Shown here piece by piece: positions 11,401 to 24,685 of a stretch of DNA of 64,000 nt. Location: positions 395,396 through 459,395 of the forward strand of contig SSBO01000003.1 in assembly GCA_005281725.1 (NCBI GenBank). Reading direction: 5' to 3'. This stretch comes from Wuchereria bancrofti. Its lineage: Eukaryota > Nematoda > Chromadorea > Rhabditida > Onchocercidae. Each line of letters starts with the position of its first letter. The first letter of the stretch is position 1. The notes below the pieces were generated by a model that did not search any database, was not told the origin of the DNA, and was given only the letters and a program-made list of their open reading frames with translations. Position numbers and translations under genes: made by a program.

Positions 11401-14400
11401 ATCAAATTTTGGGAAGATTTCAAACTTTAAACATAAAGCAGCAATGTTGAATGAGATGACAAGTGGAAGAGAAAAGATAAAAACCATAATTTGTTATCGG
11501 TCAGGGAGCATTCTTTGAAGTTAAATTATTAAATATTTAAAGAAAAAATGAATTGCTTTTGAGTAATAGTAATAGTGTACTTTTGAAATTTCAAAAAATC
11601 TGAAAAATAAATGTTAGGAGGAGAATAAATTCAATTCAGATAATTGTGCTTGTCATATTGTTTCGCGGTTGTTGCAGGAAGATACGGTACTTATAAATTG
11701 ATAGGGTTGATAATAATAAAATTAGAATGTAATTGGGATGATAAGAACTACAAATTGTATTAGTATTTGCGCAGTGAAAAGAAAGTACATCAAACGGAAA
11801 TCAGAGCACACACCTGGTTCTACCAGTATCCGACGGTCACCAACTATCACTTCCAGTCATCTGCTATCACAATTTTTCCGTTCCTTGACACTTCATCTTT
11901 CCCACATTACACGAATATCGAATTTAGTGACAAGTACTGTCCGTCAATCCGGCCCATAAATGACGAAATAATGTTGAAAATTAAATTTAAAACTTTTGAT
12001 GCAACTTATATTTCTCCTTTGAAGAGGTCAAAATAAAATTTAAATTTGATTAAGAGTCAGATTAACTTTATAGGCTAACTAAAATGACTAAATTAATGGT
12101 ATAAAAAAAAATTGACATATAATAGTATTGAATAATTCCTTTTCATAAATGAAAGAGTTAAACGATTTTGGGAAGAGTAAGAATTAAGGTTAGAATTTTT
12201 TTACACATAAAAAGTTACTGATATATACTCTGCCAAACAGTTTCATTAAATTACTATGTGATGAACTAATAAAGAAAGAGGGAAATATGTGTTAAAAGAA
12301 GAGAAAATCAAATATTCATGAATATAAACTTTAGCAATACCATATTTTAATTCAACAAGTTGAATTTTGCATCATTAAATGAAAACTGAATAAGTAAACT
12401 TTTAAAATTGAATATGTAAAATTTTAGCAATGGAGCTTTTGAACTGTTATGTGAATATAAGCGTTCCGATCATGGAAGCATCGTATCCACTCATATTCAT
12501 GCTCTAGAATTAGAAAGCGCATTTGGTCCATCAAAAACACTGAGCACATTTGTATTCTCGACTCGTCATACAAGTTCATGCTCACTTACTTATCTTGATT
12601 CATTGTAAGTGCTCTTTTTTTCTTCTTCTTCTTCATTCTCTGAATATAATACTTAGATGAGATGAGAGAATTCTCGAGATTAAAATATTAAAAAACTTTC
12701 TTTTTTATCTAAATGAGAAATGATGATGATGACATTTGCAGAGCAGCCAATTACATTGGTTATTTGCCAGGTGAAGTGATCAATCATTCAATATTACATC
12801 TTTTACATCCATATGATATGGCACAAATTAAGCAAATACATGCAACTTGTAAGTTAAAATAATTTTGCTAAAAGATAATTTTGAAGAATAATTGAAATAA
12901 ATTTAAGTGACAATGTTTATTTGTATATTTTTAGTGAGCGCTCAACGAAACGAAATAGTTCGTCAGCGTCGTTTGAGATGGATTGCATTTAATGGTAGTA
13001 TAATTCATACAAATTCGGAATGGTTTGCGCTTTGGAATCCATGGACTCATAAAGTGGATAGTGTAATTGGACGACATACATTAAATGAGCAACCGATAGG
13101 AAATGCGGATGTATTAGCTGAACCATTTGCGCCACGTATTATTACTCCGTTGGATGAGTTAACAGTACGCAATATTGAATCTGAAATTACTGCTATATTG
13201 AACAAAGTTAGTTCATTTGCCATTTTAAAGTATTATAAATTCAGTGTTTATTATTTCTTAGAACAAATTAATCAATTATAATCGAGCACTAAAAAAAAAT
13301 TATCTGTATAATGCAAGAATTTTTTTTTATCCAATTTATTTATTATTATATATTTGATTTATTATTTTTCTCCTCTCGAAAGATTTCTAAATTTTACTTG
13401 TTAATTTGTTTACTAATTAGTGTAAGTATATTCATTGTATTGTAGAGTCAAAATTAAATTGCAAACAAACAAACAGATAACAACATACAAATAAGACTTA
13501 TTTAGTCATTAGTTTTAGGAACCAAGAATAGTGACAAAAGATGAAAGGTATAAAGTGGCACCAATTGCGCATCAAAAGAACTCAAATTCAGTTGACTTGA
13601 AGTCATCTAGTACACATCTTGGCACTTACATTGATAATCTTATCGAATCATTCGTCGTAAATGCCGGAAATTCCGGAAATAAGGTAATAATCATATCTTA
13701 TTTGTTCGGCATAACTTATCTAATTTCATTACTTCCAAAATTAAACAGTAATAAAATTCTTTGAAAAATGAATCACTAACTTAATTTACAAACTCAATTT
13801 ATATTTATTAAAATTTATTATAAAAGTATTTGGCACCTGTCGTTGATGCTTGTCGATCTCCAATTAATCCAACTGATCTTTCCTCAACAAATTGTTGTAA
13901 CGCTATCCCTTTGACATACAATCAGGTATTAACTGTACAACTCATTCTTCTCATTTTTATAAGATAAAAAAAAAAAAAAAATTAGAACTTTTTATTACAC
14001 AATTTGATTAAGACTGCTATGATAGCTAATAAAAGATTTTGCGAAAAAAAAAGTGTAATTTGATAGGTAAATAAAAAATTTAAAAAATTACGAAATTCCA
14101 ATTCTAGATTAACTGCCTGGAAAATGTACATCGACTACTGAAAAGTCAACATCATGCCGGAGATGTAGCTGCTACATCAACTATCGAACCGACACCAGAA
14201 AATGTTTCATCACCGAAATTACCACCATCAGAAGATTCAAAAAGTCCACTTCCTGTACCGGAACAAGAGGATGATAATAGGTAAAAATTAAATTAAACTT
14301 TCTTAGCATTAAAGAAAAAAAAAATCATAGCATTTCAATTAAATTCGAATTTCAATTAAACTAATATTTTAAGAAAAGTATATTAACGTATGTGAAATGA

Positions 14401-15761
14401 ATTAGGGTTTCTACCGATACAGTAGCACCAGCTATGCCATTAACAAGGGAACTTTTGCAACAACACACTCGAAAATGGGAACAAGAATATCGTGATACAT
14501 GGAAAAAACGACTCAATTTGAAAAGATCCATTCAGGTTTATGCTTGTTTTTTTTTTTTTTTTTTAAATATACCAATAAGAAAATATTATAAATGATTATT
14601 CAATAAAGTATTCGTATCTAAATATTTTTGAAAAAAACTTCAATTTTAAATCTAAATTTTTATTGCTTTCTTTATATCCTATAAAATATTCACTTATTTT
14701 TGTTTGTAAAATTTTGAAATGTTATGAAGATGAATCGTAACTTCTAAATATAAATATAGCAAACGGAATTTGTTGTGCCGGTATCTTCGAAAATTTTCCG
14801 TGAAAGCAATCACAGATCAGCTGTAACAACAGTAAATGCACCAACTACGCTGCCTTTATCTAGATCTGATTGTTGGCCAACAATGAATAAAGATGATTAT
14901 TACAGAAGTCTTGGACCAAATCCTCCTCCACCACCAGGCAAAAATTTTCAAGTAAGACAATTACAAATTTAATTACTTCTTTAATTTTGCATTCAGAAAT
15001 ATAACAAATTTTGATCAAAATGCAAGCATCATTTCAGTATTTTATTGCATTACAAACTTAATAAATTAATAGATTTATTCTTTAAATTGATTGAATTCTT
15101 CTTAATAAGTTGACTGATAATATATCTCTTTGATTATATTGTACTCTTATTTTGGAAATATTTTCAGATCACATCAGTGCCATTACCGCCTCCGTTACCA
15201 ATTGAGGAACGTCGATCTGCTTTTGTTCCGCTTCCTAGCACTACATTTTCAAACATTCCAAAATTACCTCGTGATATATCACAACCGATCAATCTATCAT
15301 TGACAGGAAGTATGCAGCAAGCACATTCAGCAGTAGCAATAACAACCGTAACATCCGGTTCCGCCGAACGGCATTTCCCAACACAACAGCAACAGCAACA
15401 GCAGCAACAACAACAATACCGTTCCGTTATAAAAACTGCTTTAGCATCCGCACCACAACATCAACAACGACAATATCTCGAATCGAACAGATTAACATTA
15501 CCATCATTAGCAGGAACAGCACAACGTTATACCACTACCGGAAATCTGATGGATACAACTCTGGAATGGTATCCAACTACAGAATACGGTAACGGTACTT
15601 CCGACGAAGTTGGAGAAACTTGCGCAGCACGATTAATAAATATGGCGCAACGGGCACAGCAACAATTAGATCAGAAACGATTTCACTCTCCGCTTACTAC
15701 TTCACCAGTTAAGGAAGCCACTGATGCATTGATGTTGCTACAGGAAACAACTTCATTTTAA
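8449..15761 (+). CDS. lin-42: LIN-42 / Period-family PAS protein, complete
   Basis: Thirteen exons join in phase to 815 residues: 8449-8535, 9494-9598, 10197-10421, 10719-10840, 12428-12604, 12742-12848, 12935-13206, 13519-13683, 13827-13925, 14108-14280, 14406-14535, 14760-14951, 15168-15761. ATG 8449 follows an in-frame TAA at 8422, so this exon cannot extend. Residues 24-64 (RRKRLQ...IKRLIAERIPP) form a Period-like HLH segment. Residues about 140-350 carry the PAS region, with GLHCGASFLDL and the PAS-B signature ANYIGYLPGEVI...LLHPYD. Downstream, PLTYNQINCLENVHRLLKSQ (453 area) and LTRELLQQHTRKWEQEYRDT (520s) are good candidates for the nematode SYQ and LT blocks. An 11-Gln run lies near 15385, and a proline stretch in the 14760 exon. 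LIN-42 in worms is a Period homologue that times larval stage transitions and moulting; here that is inferred by family. The intron before exon 5 is 1.6 kb. The intron before exon 3 ends TTTAAG. Confidence 0.93.
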
Positions 15762-17784
15762 TTTATAGTTAAATCTAATTTTAAATTTACAAATTAAAAA
15801 ACCTTTCTCAAAGTATTCAAAACTTCGTTTATTTTCATTAATTGATAGTTTTAATAGCTAAATTTTTGCTAATGATCGATTGTTTTTTTTTTCATTGTTA
15901 ACAATCATTTTCAATCAACAAAAACTTATTAAAGGAAATCAGCAATTTTGATGGAAATATATGAATTTTGAATATTTTGGATCTATCTCAATTCCATTAG
16001 ATTTAATTGTCAAAAATCATTTGATAACAAAAATATCTATGCCTGTTTGACATGACATAAATCTTAAAAATACAGGAATATGATGAAGGTTATGAAATTA
16101 TTTCGCTGATTTGACATTGTAAACAAAAATCCTTACTTTTTATTCCTTGTTTTTTTTTTTCTTTTCTTCTCAGCTTAGACAATTAAAATGCTTAAGCTCA
16201 AAACATAAAATCAACAAAAAAAAAAAAAATAGTAGCCAAATATCGTAAGCCAGACTAGCTTAGACCAGAGGAGGCATTCATGTTAACTCAATCATTCATG
16301 AAAAATGAACAGTTGAGATTTTATCTTTTCATTTCAAATTTACTTACACTTAAAATGCGCGTAATTCTCACACCGACGTCTTTCTGGTTCTGGAACGATT
16401 GTGTGCTTGTTGTCTGTTCCTTTTTTTTTTTTTTTTCCCCTCTGTAATTTAAAATATCGTTCCAGTTTTTCATCTCTTCCTCCTCCTCTTCTTCTTGCTC
16501 TTTTTGACATTCTACTGATGCTTTATCTTAAAATTTGAAAACTACGAGAAGTAGAAATATGTTTCTTCAAAAACTTAGAATTCAAATGTCTGGTAGATAG
16601 TTAAGCTCATTTTTGATATGGAATTTAGCTATCGTGTAGGAAATTATTTGAACACTTTCACCTGAAAAAAAATTTTCCAAAAAATTTAAACTTCATTTTT
16701 CTGTTTCTCTTAGTTTTAATAATTAAAATCTTTTATACTTTATAGTTTCCACTTCGTATGTATTGCCTCATTTTATTACTGTGATTTTTATGGTTCTCAA
16801 TCTTTTCTTTTCTCTGATATTGTAAACAATAACTGGAAGCTAACGAAATGCAAATATCATTGCCTCAAAATATCATTGACTTTATTTATATGCTGCCAAA
16901 CTAAGTTCTTTCATATCTCAATGCTGTTTGTTGAATATGCAAATGATTTGTGAATATTACACTAAGCGAATAAGTTTCTTTTTTGGCACTTGAGAAAATC
17001 TTTCAAAAAATTACAGCAGATGTAAAGAATATGCACGACCCATTCAGCATACTTTTGCTCGATATCTTAAAATATCCATTGATTATAAATATAGCTGAAT
17101 GTTTCGCTTCGTATCAAGTTTCAGATAATGTTTAAAATATGAGGAATAAGAGTGTAATAACAAAGACACTAGTGCTTATTTAATCATAGTAATTATAAAT
17201 ACTATGAAAATTATGAATACATGAAGTTCATAAAGATAAGAAATAAAACTACGATCCTTAAAAAAGGACTATTAAGAAGGACTACAAAGATATGTAAAAG
17301 GATCAAAAAAAAGAAAAAGAAATAAATAAAAAACTTTTCCTTGTTTACTAACAAATTACAAGCTGAAAAAGTACATAAATGAAAGTTAAAAGTAAACCCA
17401 TCGAATTATCTTCTGTATTGTTCCATCATTTTTTTTTTGCGGGAAAGGGAAAGTATCTACGAAGAAATAACAAAACAACAAAAGTTGTCGACAATTCTCA
17501 ATGTCAATTTAAATTGGGAGATACAATCAACTCGGGAAATGGGTTTACGGTTTACGTTAACGAAAAAGGGTTAACGTAATGGGCTTACATTAACAACAAA
17601 AAAAAAAACGGAACAGGAAATGACTAGATTTAATAACCAAGTAAAATTAAAATAACTGAAATAAATCAGGTAATATAGCAAAAATAGAAAGCACAACACA
17701 ATCACATCAATTAATAGTTCGCAACTGATAATTTAGCTCTTCTGTATATAAAACATAATGAGATACCTTCATAAAGTCATCAAG
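15762..17784. other. 2.0-kb convergent intergenic region (lin-42 / TOP3B tails)
   Basis: This lies between two stop codons facing each other. It contains T tracts, a TCC/TCT pyrimidine patch near 16480 and AT-rich sequence. The open frame at 17379-17579 has no start or splice context or recognisable homology. I see no gene. Confidence 0.6.
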
Positions 17785-20700
17785 TCATCTCCTTGATGTA
17801 ACTCGACCACGGCTTTTCATTGATACACCCCTACCACGTTTTTGTCGCATATTAACATGTCGCCGTTGAATAGGCTGTTCCGCACTATATGCATGATTAA
17901 AATTCACCAAATGTGAAATGGATTTATCACAAAAAACACATCCCCTATACGTGGTTCTCTCCTCTGGCAAAGGTGACTTATCCTGTAAATGTTACAGTGT
18001 TTTCTACAGCTATTGCATAATAGAAACAGAAACCATTTATAAAAATAGTTTCTGTTATATAATCTGCTTTAATAAAAAAGATTAATTATCTCTCCAGAAC
18101 AATACAGTCATAATTTTTAGAACAAATTCTTTTAAAAATGGATTCAGAATTTCTTTTTCTTTTGACTTCGATTTTTTAACAGCAAATTTCACTATTTTGA
18201 CAGCATTTTATGCACAAGATTACCTTGTATTCAGCAAAAAACAGTTGTGCACCACAATCTTCACATTGCTTGGTAAGAACTTTAACACGCAATGCACCTT
18301 CGAAGAGACCTACAACAGCAGAACATTTGTTGCAAGAAATACGCCATTTTGGTGCAGATTGCGGATCCAATACCAATACTCCATGACCAGCTCCACACCG
18401 ACGTGGACACTGAACCACTCCCAGCGTTCTAGAAATCAAAAAGTATAAACTTTTGTGTACAAAAGAATTTTCGATTCAGTTTCAATTTTTACATACGATT
18501 TAAACCTAGAAGCTGCAGTAAGGACAATATTATTTGCTGCTTACTAAACATTATGTGGGTGATAGGTAGTTATTCTGAACTTACAGGAACGAATGAGGAC
18601 AAACAGGATTACAACATTCGTGACATCCTGAACCTTTTTTCATTCCCTCAAATGGCGGATTGTTATAACAATAAGGACAAAGTACATATGACATCGATAA
18701 TTTTCCTGAAACACAACATCTACTTTAACTTTTGCTTCATCATCAGTTTCTTTAAGCAAAAATTTTTCTCGGTTACTGAGCATTAATCACTCTTCAAATG
18801 TTCACATTTTCTTTTAAATTTGTACTAATGGACTTAAATAGGTCTTAAAAATATGGTGTTAAAAATAGAATACGTAACTACTAAAATCAGTTATTTAAAA
18901 AAATTCATTCAAGTTTTCGAAAAAAAAAAAATGGTTTACCTCCGGGACCTTGCCAGTAAATCAAGTCAAAATCATCCAAAGGACACTTGTTTTCACCATG
19001 AAGCCTCAGTAGTCCATCTTTAGCAGAAGGCAATGAATATGTATCCTAAAAACGTAATAAACAATACCATCTCTTCCATCAAGTCCAGTTAATATAAACT
19101 AACTGATTTTTGCTTAATTACCTGACAATTTGGACAGTGAAGACGTTGTGGTTTGGAAGCGACAAGTTTCATAAAACGTCGACATTTTCCACATCTGCTA
19201 AATGGCTTTCCCGAAGCAGCAAGTGACGTGAATGAATCTGAACAAATATATAAAGGATTTCAACTTACATTCTAAAATTCTTTAACTTGCGTTAAGAATG
19301 CTGAAGGAAGAGTACTGACCCTATTAACTATATTGTATTAGCAATTTTAGATTCATTACTGTTTGGAAACAAATATTCTTTTCTTTTTACCTTCAAAAAG
19401 CGAGTCCACGAGACCAATATTTTCCGCAAAATAGATAAATTTAAGGCGGAAATTTTCGAGCACATGATTCTTCACCTACAAATACGCATATGAAGAGATT
19501 CAGTAACAAAGTTTTATTAACTTTTTTATTCTAAAACTTTAGCCGCAACACTACGAGCATCGCTGCTTCTTTACTACATTTTGAGTGGCACATTTCAATC
19601 ATTAAAATCTATGCTTCGAGGCATTTTTAAACTTTAAGAGTTTTCAGAACAAAAATTCTTTCAAGCAAAACATATGATCATCGTAGTTTTGGAATCAACG
19701 AAGTTAGTTGATTGAGCTGTTTTATGGTAGGAAGAAATCAAAAGCGACGTGAAGCATTAAACAGTGACTGAAGCATTCCGCAACAAATGAAAACTTGCAT
19801 CAAAGATTGCATTAATCATTAAACCTTGCAAATTCTCCATGCTACGCACAGTTGCTTCGACCTTTTAAACTTTTCTTTAGCTGCAAATGACAGCATAAGT
19901 CAAATGCTTACAGAGCAGAAATCGGCATATCCTTTAGCGATGAGATTTAACTGACTTTCAACTTCAGATCGCATCGTAGGTAATACTAGTTCCGAATCTA
20001 TTTTCCAGTAGCCATGCACAAGTGCAATGCCTAATTTTGTTGGTTTTAAGCGTCTTCTAGATTCAACCTAAGAAATTGTAAGTAATTTGAAATTTGAGCT
20101 TGAAAAAAGTATGAAAATTATTTAGTACATATTGAAATGCATATTGAAAAGTATAAAGTCGTGTTTTACATTTGATAAAACTAACGGTAACATAGTTCCG
20201 CTGACAAATATTACTAATGTGGACAGGGATAGAAGCATCCGTCCCGATACCATGCTTTTCCATTAATGAGATCAATTCTGATTCAGTGAGGTAATCCGGT
20301 GGAGTTGTCGTATACTCACATATTTTTCCATCTCTTAAATCACTCATTTTCGAAGGACGATAATTGGAAATAAAAATTAAATTGTAATTGTATTTCCAAA
20401 CTATAATATTAAACAACATTCTTTTTTTTCATACAATGTGAAAAGTCAACTTCCTCTATTGTGACTTTTGTTATCCTCGAAAGTTAAATGGAAAGGTTCA
20501 ATTACTTCATCATTAAATACATAATATCAAAACTTGAATACGTAATATGAGAATCAAAACTTACTTTAAATTGACCTTTGAGCCTTTAACTATATCATAA
20601 TTTTGTGCATCTTCCTCAATTTTCTGCCACACCATAATTTCTGTGTAACCCAAATTGATAACACACTTGCTTTTTGCAATAAATATTTCGTTTGCGATAT

Positions 20701-23700
20701 TGATTCTTGAAAAATTATATCGTTTATGAATCTTAAGAAATAGTAGAACAATAAAAAATTAAGAAGCAATAAACAAAAGAAAATATAAATATAAAATTAA
20801 ACCTTACTTTATACTCCTGACAAGATATATGCACGGCTGCATCAGTGTGGCAATGAAATGCTGTGTAACATAGTCATATATTTTTAAAGCATCTAAAAAA
20901 ATCCAATTTACGAAGAAATTTTTATATGCGTTATCTTATCAGTTCGACAATATTACATGGATCTACAAATTCTCTGTAGAGATTAGCAGATCTTATAATT
21001 TTAAGAATTTAAAGAATTAAGAATTAACCTCCGGTGAGTGAACCATCATTGCCGCGCAAAGGTGATATCGGCGGATGATCACCTTTATCTTCACCATTAC
21101 GAGGCTTTGTTATTCCTTCTGACAACAACTAAATTAAAAAAAAATAACATTGTAGAACTTTTAAATAGATACACCAAAAAGTTCTTTTATAGCCAACAAC
21201 AGATCAAAGTCAAATGACCTTTTTTACAATATCCTTCCAACGGCTATCGTTCTGCTGGTGTCGTAAGGCTTCAGAAAAATCAAAATTTGAAGGATATGCT
21301 GTAGTTTCCGTTCGTGGATAACTTATGAAACCCTGAAAAGCAAAAAATAAGTTGCAGTGAGCACTACAACATTGTATGAAAATGATATAATCAGAGGTTT
21401 TTTTTGGTCTTAACTATAATTCATCTACTCGATAATTTGAATATGGAAAGAATCAACTTCATTTTCTAAAACAGCTTGTAATTTTTTTTATCATTTAAAA
21501 GAAACATTCAAAAAAGTTATTGAAAAATAAAAATAACGTACCCTAGTGTAAAGATATTCTGCAGTACTCATAGTCTGCGTTGGACTAAGACCTAGGCCAC
21601 TGCTAGCGACCTTTAATAACTCAACGGTATTGAGAGCTTGTGGACGCTCTTTACGCAACTCCGAACTGACCACATCAACAACAACACCTTGATTCTGCTT
21701 CTGAAAATCCAAGCAGACCACAATATGAAGCATGGTAAAATCTTCCCATAAAATTAACAGTTAAATTATATACTACATAAAAAAATAACATTCGAAGAAA
21801 TAAAAATAAACGAACTTTAATTCGATCAAGAAACAGCTGACAAACATCTTTATCAAATATACGACCTCTGACATGAGTTGGTTTTAATGTGTCACCCGAC
21901 GAAGTCTCGAAGATTGCCTAAACTTCTCTACATATTAAAAATATATTAACCATCAGCAATACAACCTTTAAAAGAACGAAAATTTAGAAAAATGAACCTG
22001 TAATATCCAATACGGCTCTGGTTTAAACTGTGTAATCAAATCATGACGAGTCACACAGAATCCCAGTGTTGGTGTTTGACATGGACCAAATGATATGGTT
22101 GTGCTATCAAGATCACCATATTTGCCCTGAAACATGCAAAAAATTGTTAAGCAAACTACCAGTCCATGTAACTATATTAAGCCTTAAATATGCTATCAAG
22201 AAAACTTAACTTACAAAATGCAGAAATTAAAATATTACTAACGACAATCAGTAAATCACTAAAAAATAAAAAAATAAAAACTGGAATATTGCGCAAAAAT
22301 TACTTGGAAATATCGTGTTTGGAAGCGTGTGAAGGCACAACCAATCCTCAGATCTAATTCTTGACGTGCATCAACGGACAAGCTTTCATTGATATTAGGA
22401 CGACCAAGATTCCGCATTGCCGACTTAATATCTTTTGCAGTGATGGCTGAGAAATGTGCCCTAAAAACAGTTTCCTTCGGTTTGCATAAGATTTGTAGAA
22501 AAATTATTCGTCTTGCAGTGTAAACTAGAAAACGATTTATGAACAAAGACCATAAAAAAGGAGTAAGAAAATTAAAAAATATACCGATAAACATTTCCCA
22601 TAATATCTCCTGTTCTTGGCTTTTTAATTGAATTTCTAACTGCTTCAATTACCTGTCAATTTAAAAAAATAGCAAAGCTTTGCATTATTTTACTTGAAAA
22701 GATAACGACAAAATAAATAATGTGTAACACTTATTAATGAAACCGATCAGGTCCTTCTTTTACCGAAAAAAAATTTTTTTTAATTCAAAAGCAATGACAT
22801 TCCACTGACTGAGAGAGTACGAATATGCTATGGGACTATTTCAGTCAGGAAAAATTTAAATACTATAAAGGTAACTGAATACTTAATTCCGAAAAATTAT
22901 CAAAAAAAAAAATCAACTTCAAAGCAAATATTTTCGCCCTCTTTATCGCAATCCAACCACAAGACCAAAAAATCACAACCTTTTGCTTCCGAAGCGAGAT
23001 ACTATAAAAGTAATTTTGTTAAAAGGTAAAAAACATCAAAAGCTTGCTTCATGCTAAAGAGCATTACTAATTCCAAAAACTCCTAATCATATCATTTCTT
23101 GCTCATTAAGGAAAGCACCTTTAAGAAGCGATGCAAACTTAACTTTGATAAATAAATTCCTAAATTTCCTCCTCCTCACACCTTCTCCTATTGTCTTCTC
23201 TTCCCTCCATTTAATATACATCAGTATTATTGGTAATTCTTACATAATATTCCAAGTGACAATGGCTAATAACATTGAAAACTGCAAACATACGCAAATA
23301 TATTTAAATAAGTTACCTCATTCATTCGCATTTTTGGATTTGCTTCCTTTTTCGCAGTTGACGATGAAAACAACATAACTGGATCAACTTTTTCCCAATT
23401 ATTCATTTTTGATGGAAAATCCAGGGACATAATGTGACCACAAGTACTTGTTACCTGAGATACAGTTTTAATATGCTACTTTAAATTCAGTTACAGAAAG
23501 AAATGGATCAGTGCCTTATGATTAAAAGCATAAAATAACATCTACCACATGAATAATAATCGATAACGATTAAAAATATTAAAGCATTATATTAACCAAT
23601 AATCCTTATTTCTAACTAATACTTTTCATAATTCTTTACCTTGAATATAGCTGACTGTCCTTGGAACAGTCCACAGTATTCAGAAACCGAGCAAACATTG

Positions 23701-23992
23701 TTCCAACCTTCAAAAATATAGTATTTTGAGCAAAGAAAAAAAAAAATAGAAACAACAAGTAACAATGAAAAACGATGAACGAAAAAGACACACAAATTTC
23801 CTACTCGTTTTAAAATAGGTCTAAAACGAAACAAGAAAACTCGTATAAGCAGAAAAGTTGCAAAAAAAAAAAAGCAAAATAAATATGACTTTCACCTTTC
23901 CTTTTCTCAACTTTTCCATCGGCAAGAATTTTTGCAATGGATTCAGCAAGCATTGGTTTTTCGGCCACCATCATGACTGTCAGCGGAGCCAT
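17785..23992 (-). CDS. top3b: DNA/RNA topoisomerase III-beta, complete
   Basis: Twenty-one exons join in phase to 858 residues (human TOP3B 862): 23992-23896, 23707-23640, 23454-23317, 23001-22918, 22652-22585, 22460-22304, 22126-21998, 21917-21816, 21700-21542, 21332-21219, 21128-21029, 20892-20808, 20705-20565, 20333-20186, 20067-19912, 19475-19391, 19237-19122, 19045-18940, 18705-18585, 18428-18224, 17982-17785. TOPRIM residues are visible in [17 protein letters not shown] and [14 protein letters not shown]. The catalytic Tyr is in [10 protein letters not shown] (codon 21320-21318). Strong type IA blocks follow ([39 protein letters not shown]). The last five exons hold Cys pairs (CGKC, CPNC, CPYC, CNKC, CEDC, CVFC) of the TOP3B zinc domain, then a short RG-rich tail ([14 protein letters not shown]), an RNA-binding feature in the family. 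The enzyme passes single strands through a transient break in DNA or mRNA, usually with TDRD3. PUS10 lies 0.7 kb upstream on the same strand. Confidence 0.96.
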
Positions 23993-24685
23993 ATTCACCC
24001 CTCTCTCTTTCCTCCTCCGCCAATCACCTTACCTGTATATTTATTTAGTACTACTCCGCTTTTGACAATTAGTGCTATTCCGCTTTTGATGAACTGTTGA
24101 ACAACAATGCAATAAAGCCTCCCAACATTTCAATCCACGGATTCACCTTGAAATCTTCACAACAAATAGTCATGCGTTTGCACTATAATAATGAACATGA
24201 AGGAATCTACTTTCGCCACTGATAAAAATAAAATTCATGACCTGAAAATATAATAAAATCCTTCAGCGATCGAGCGCTTTGTGCATCAAACATTCTAGAT
24301 AATAAGAATTTATTAGCACAAGAAACAATTAGAACTGCAAACTGTTTTTTTTTAGGAATAAGTGTATAATAAATCAATTAAAAAAGAAAAACATTTTCAT
24401 TAAAAAAAAAAAGAATAAGCATTTTTGCAAGCTGTTTTACATCGATGGTAACACTGTTCCAAACCCATATTTTATAACGGTAATGAACATATGGAATAAT
24501 TTCTATAATATCATATGATAATTACAATACCATCTATGAACAGAACAGACAAGTATATTCAGCCAACCAATATAGCAAAACAAAAAAAAAGAGGATTTTT
24601 AAAAACTATAACATATAAGTACTCAATAGTAAATATACGAATAATTAATTATATGAAGAGGTAAATAACAATGTGAGGAGATACC
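23993..24685. other. Gap between PUS10 stop and TOP3B start
   Basis: A 693-bp AT-rich spacer on a same-strand pair. A CT-rich patch (CCCTCTCTCTTTCCTCCTCC) at 23998-24017 sits just upstream of the TOP3B ATG and reads as a purine-rich leader on the transcribed strand. I see no further gene. The spacing is longer than a typical compact nematode operon, so co-transcription is not shown. Confidence 0.5.

Noticed and set aside
8876..12033. AGGTCA nuclear receptor half-sites in lin-42 introns (about 8880 and 12025)
   Set aside because: C. elegans lin-42 is regulated by nuclear receptors, but two hexamers in over 7 kb is about the chance expectation at this base composition.
22259..22648. Minus-strand open frame running from TOP3B exon 6 into the intron, reading [11 protein letters not shown], like the vertebrate TVFRARF
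   Set aside because: TGTTTTTAG followed by G reads TVFR by chance at an acceptor. The separate exon 22652-22585 supplies the family's VIEAVRN segment and joins in phase, and the open frame upstream is not TOP3B-like.
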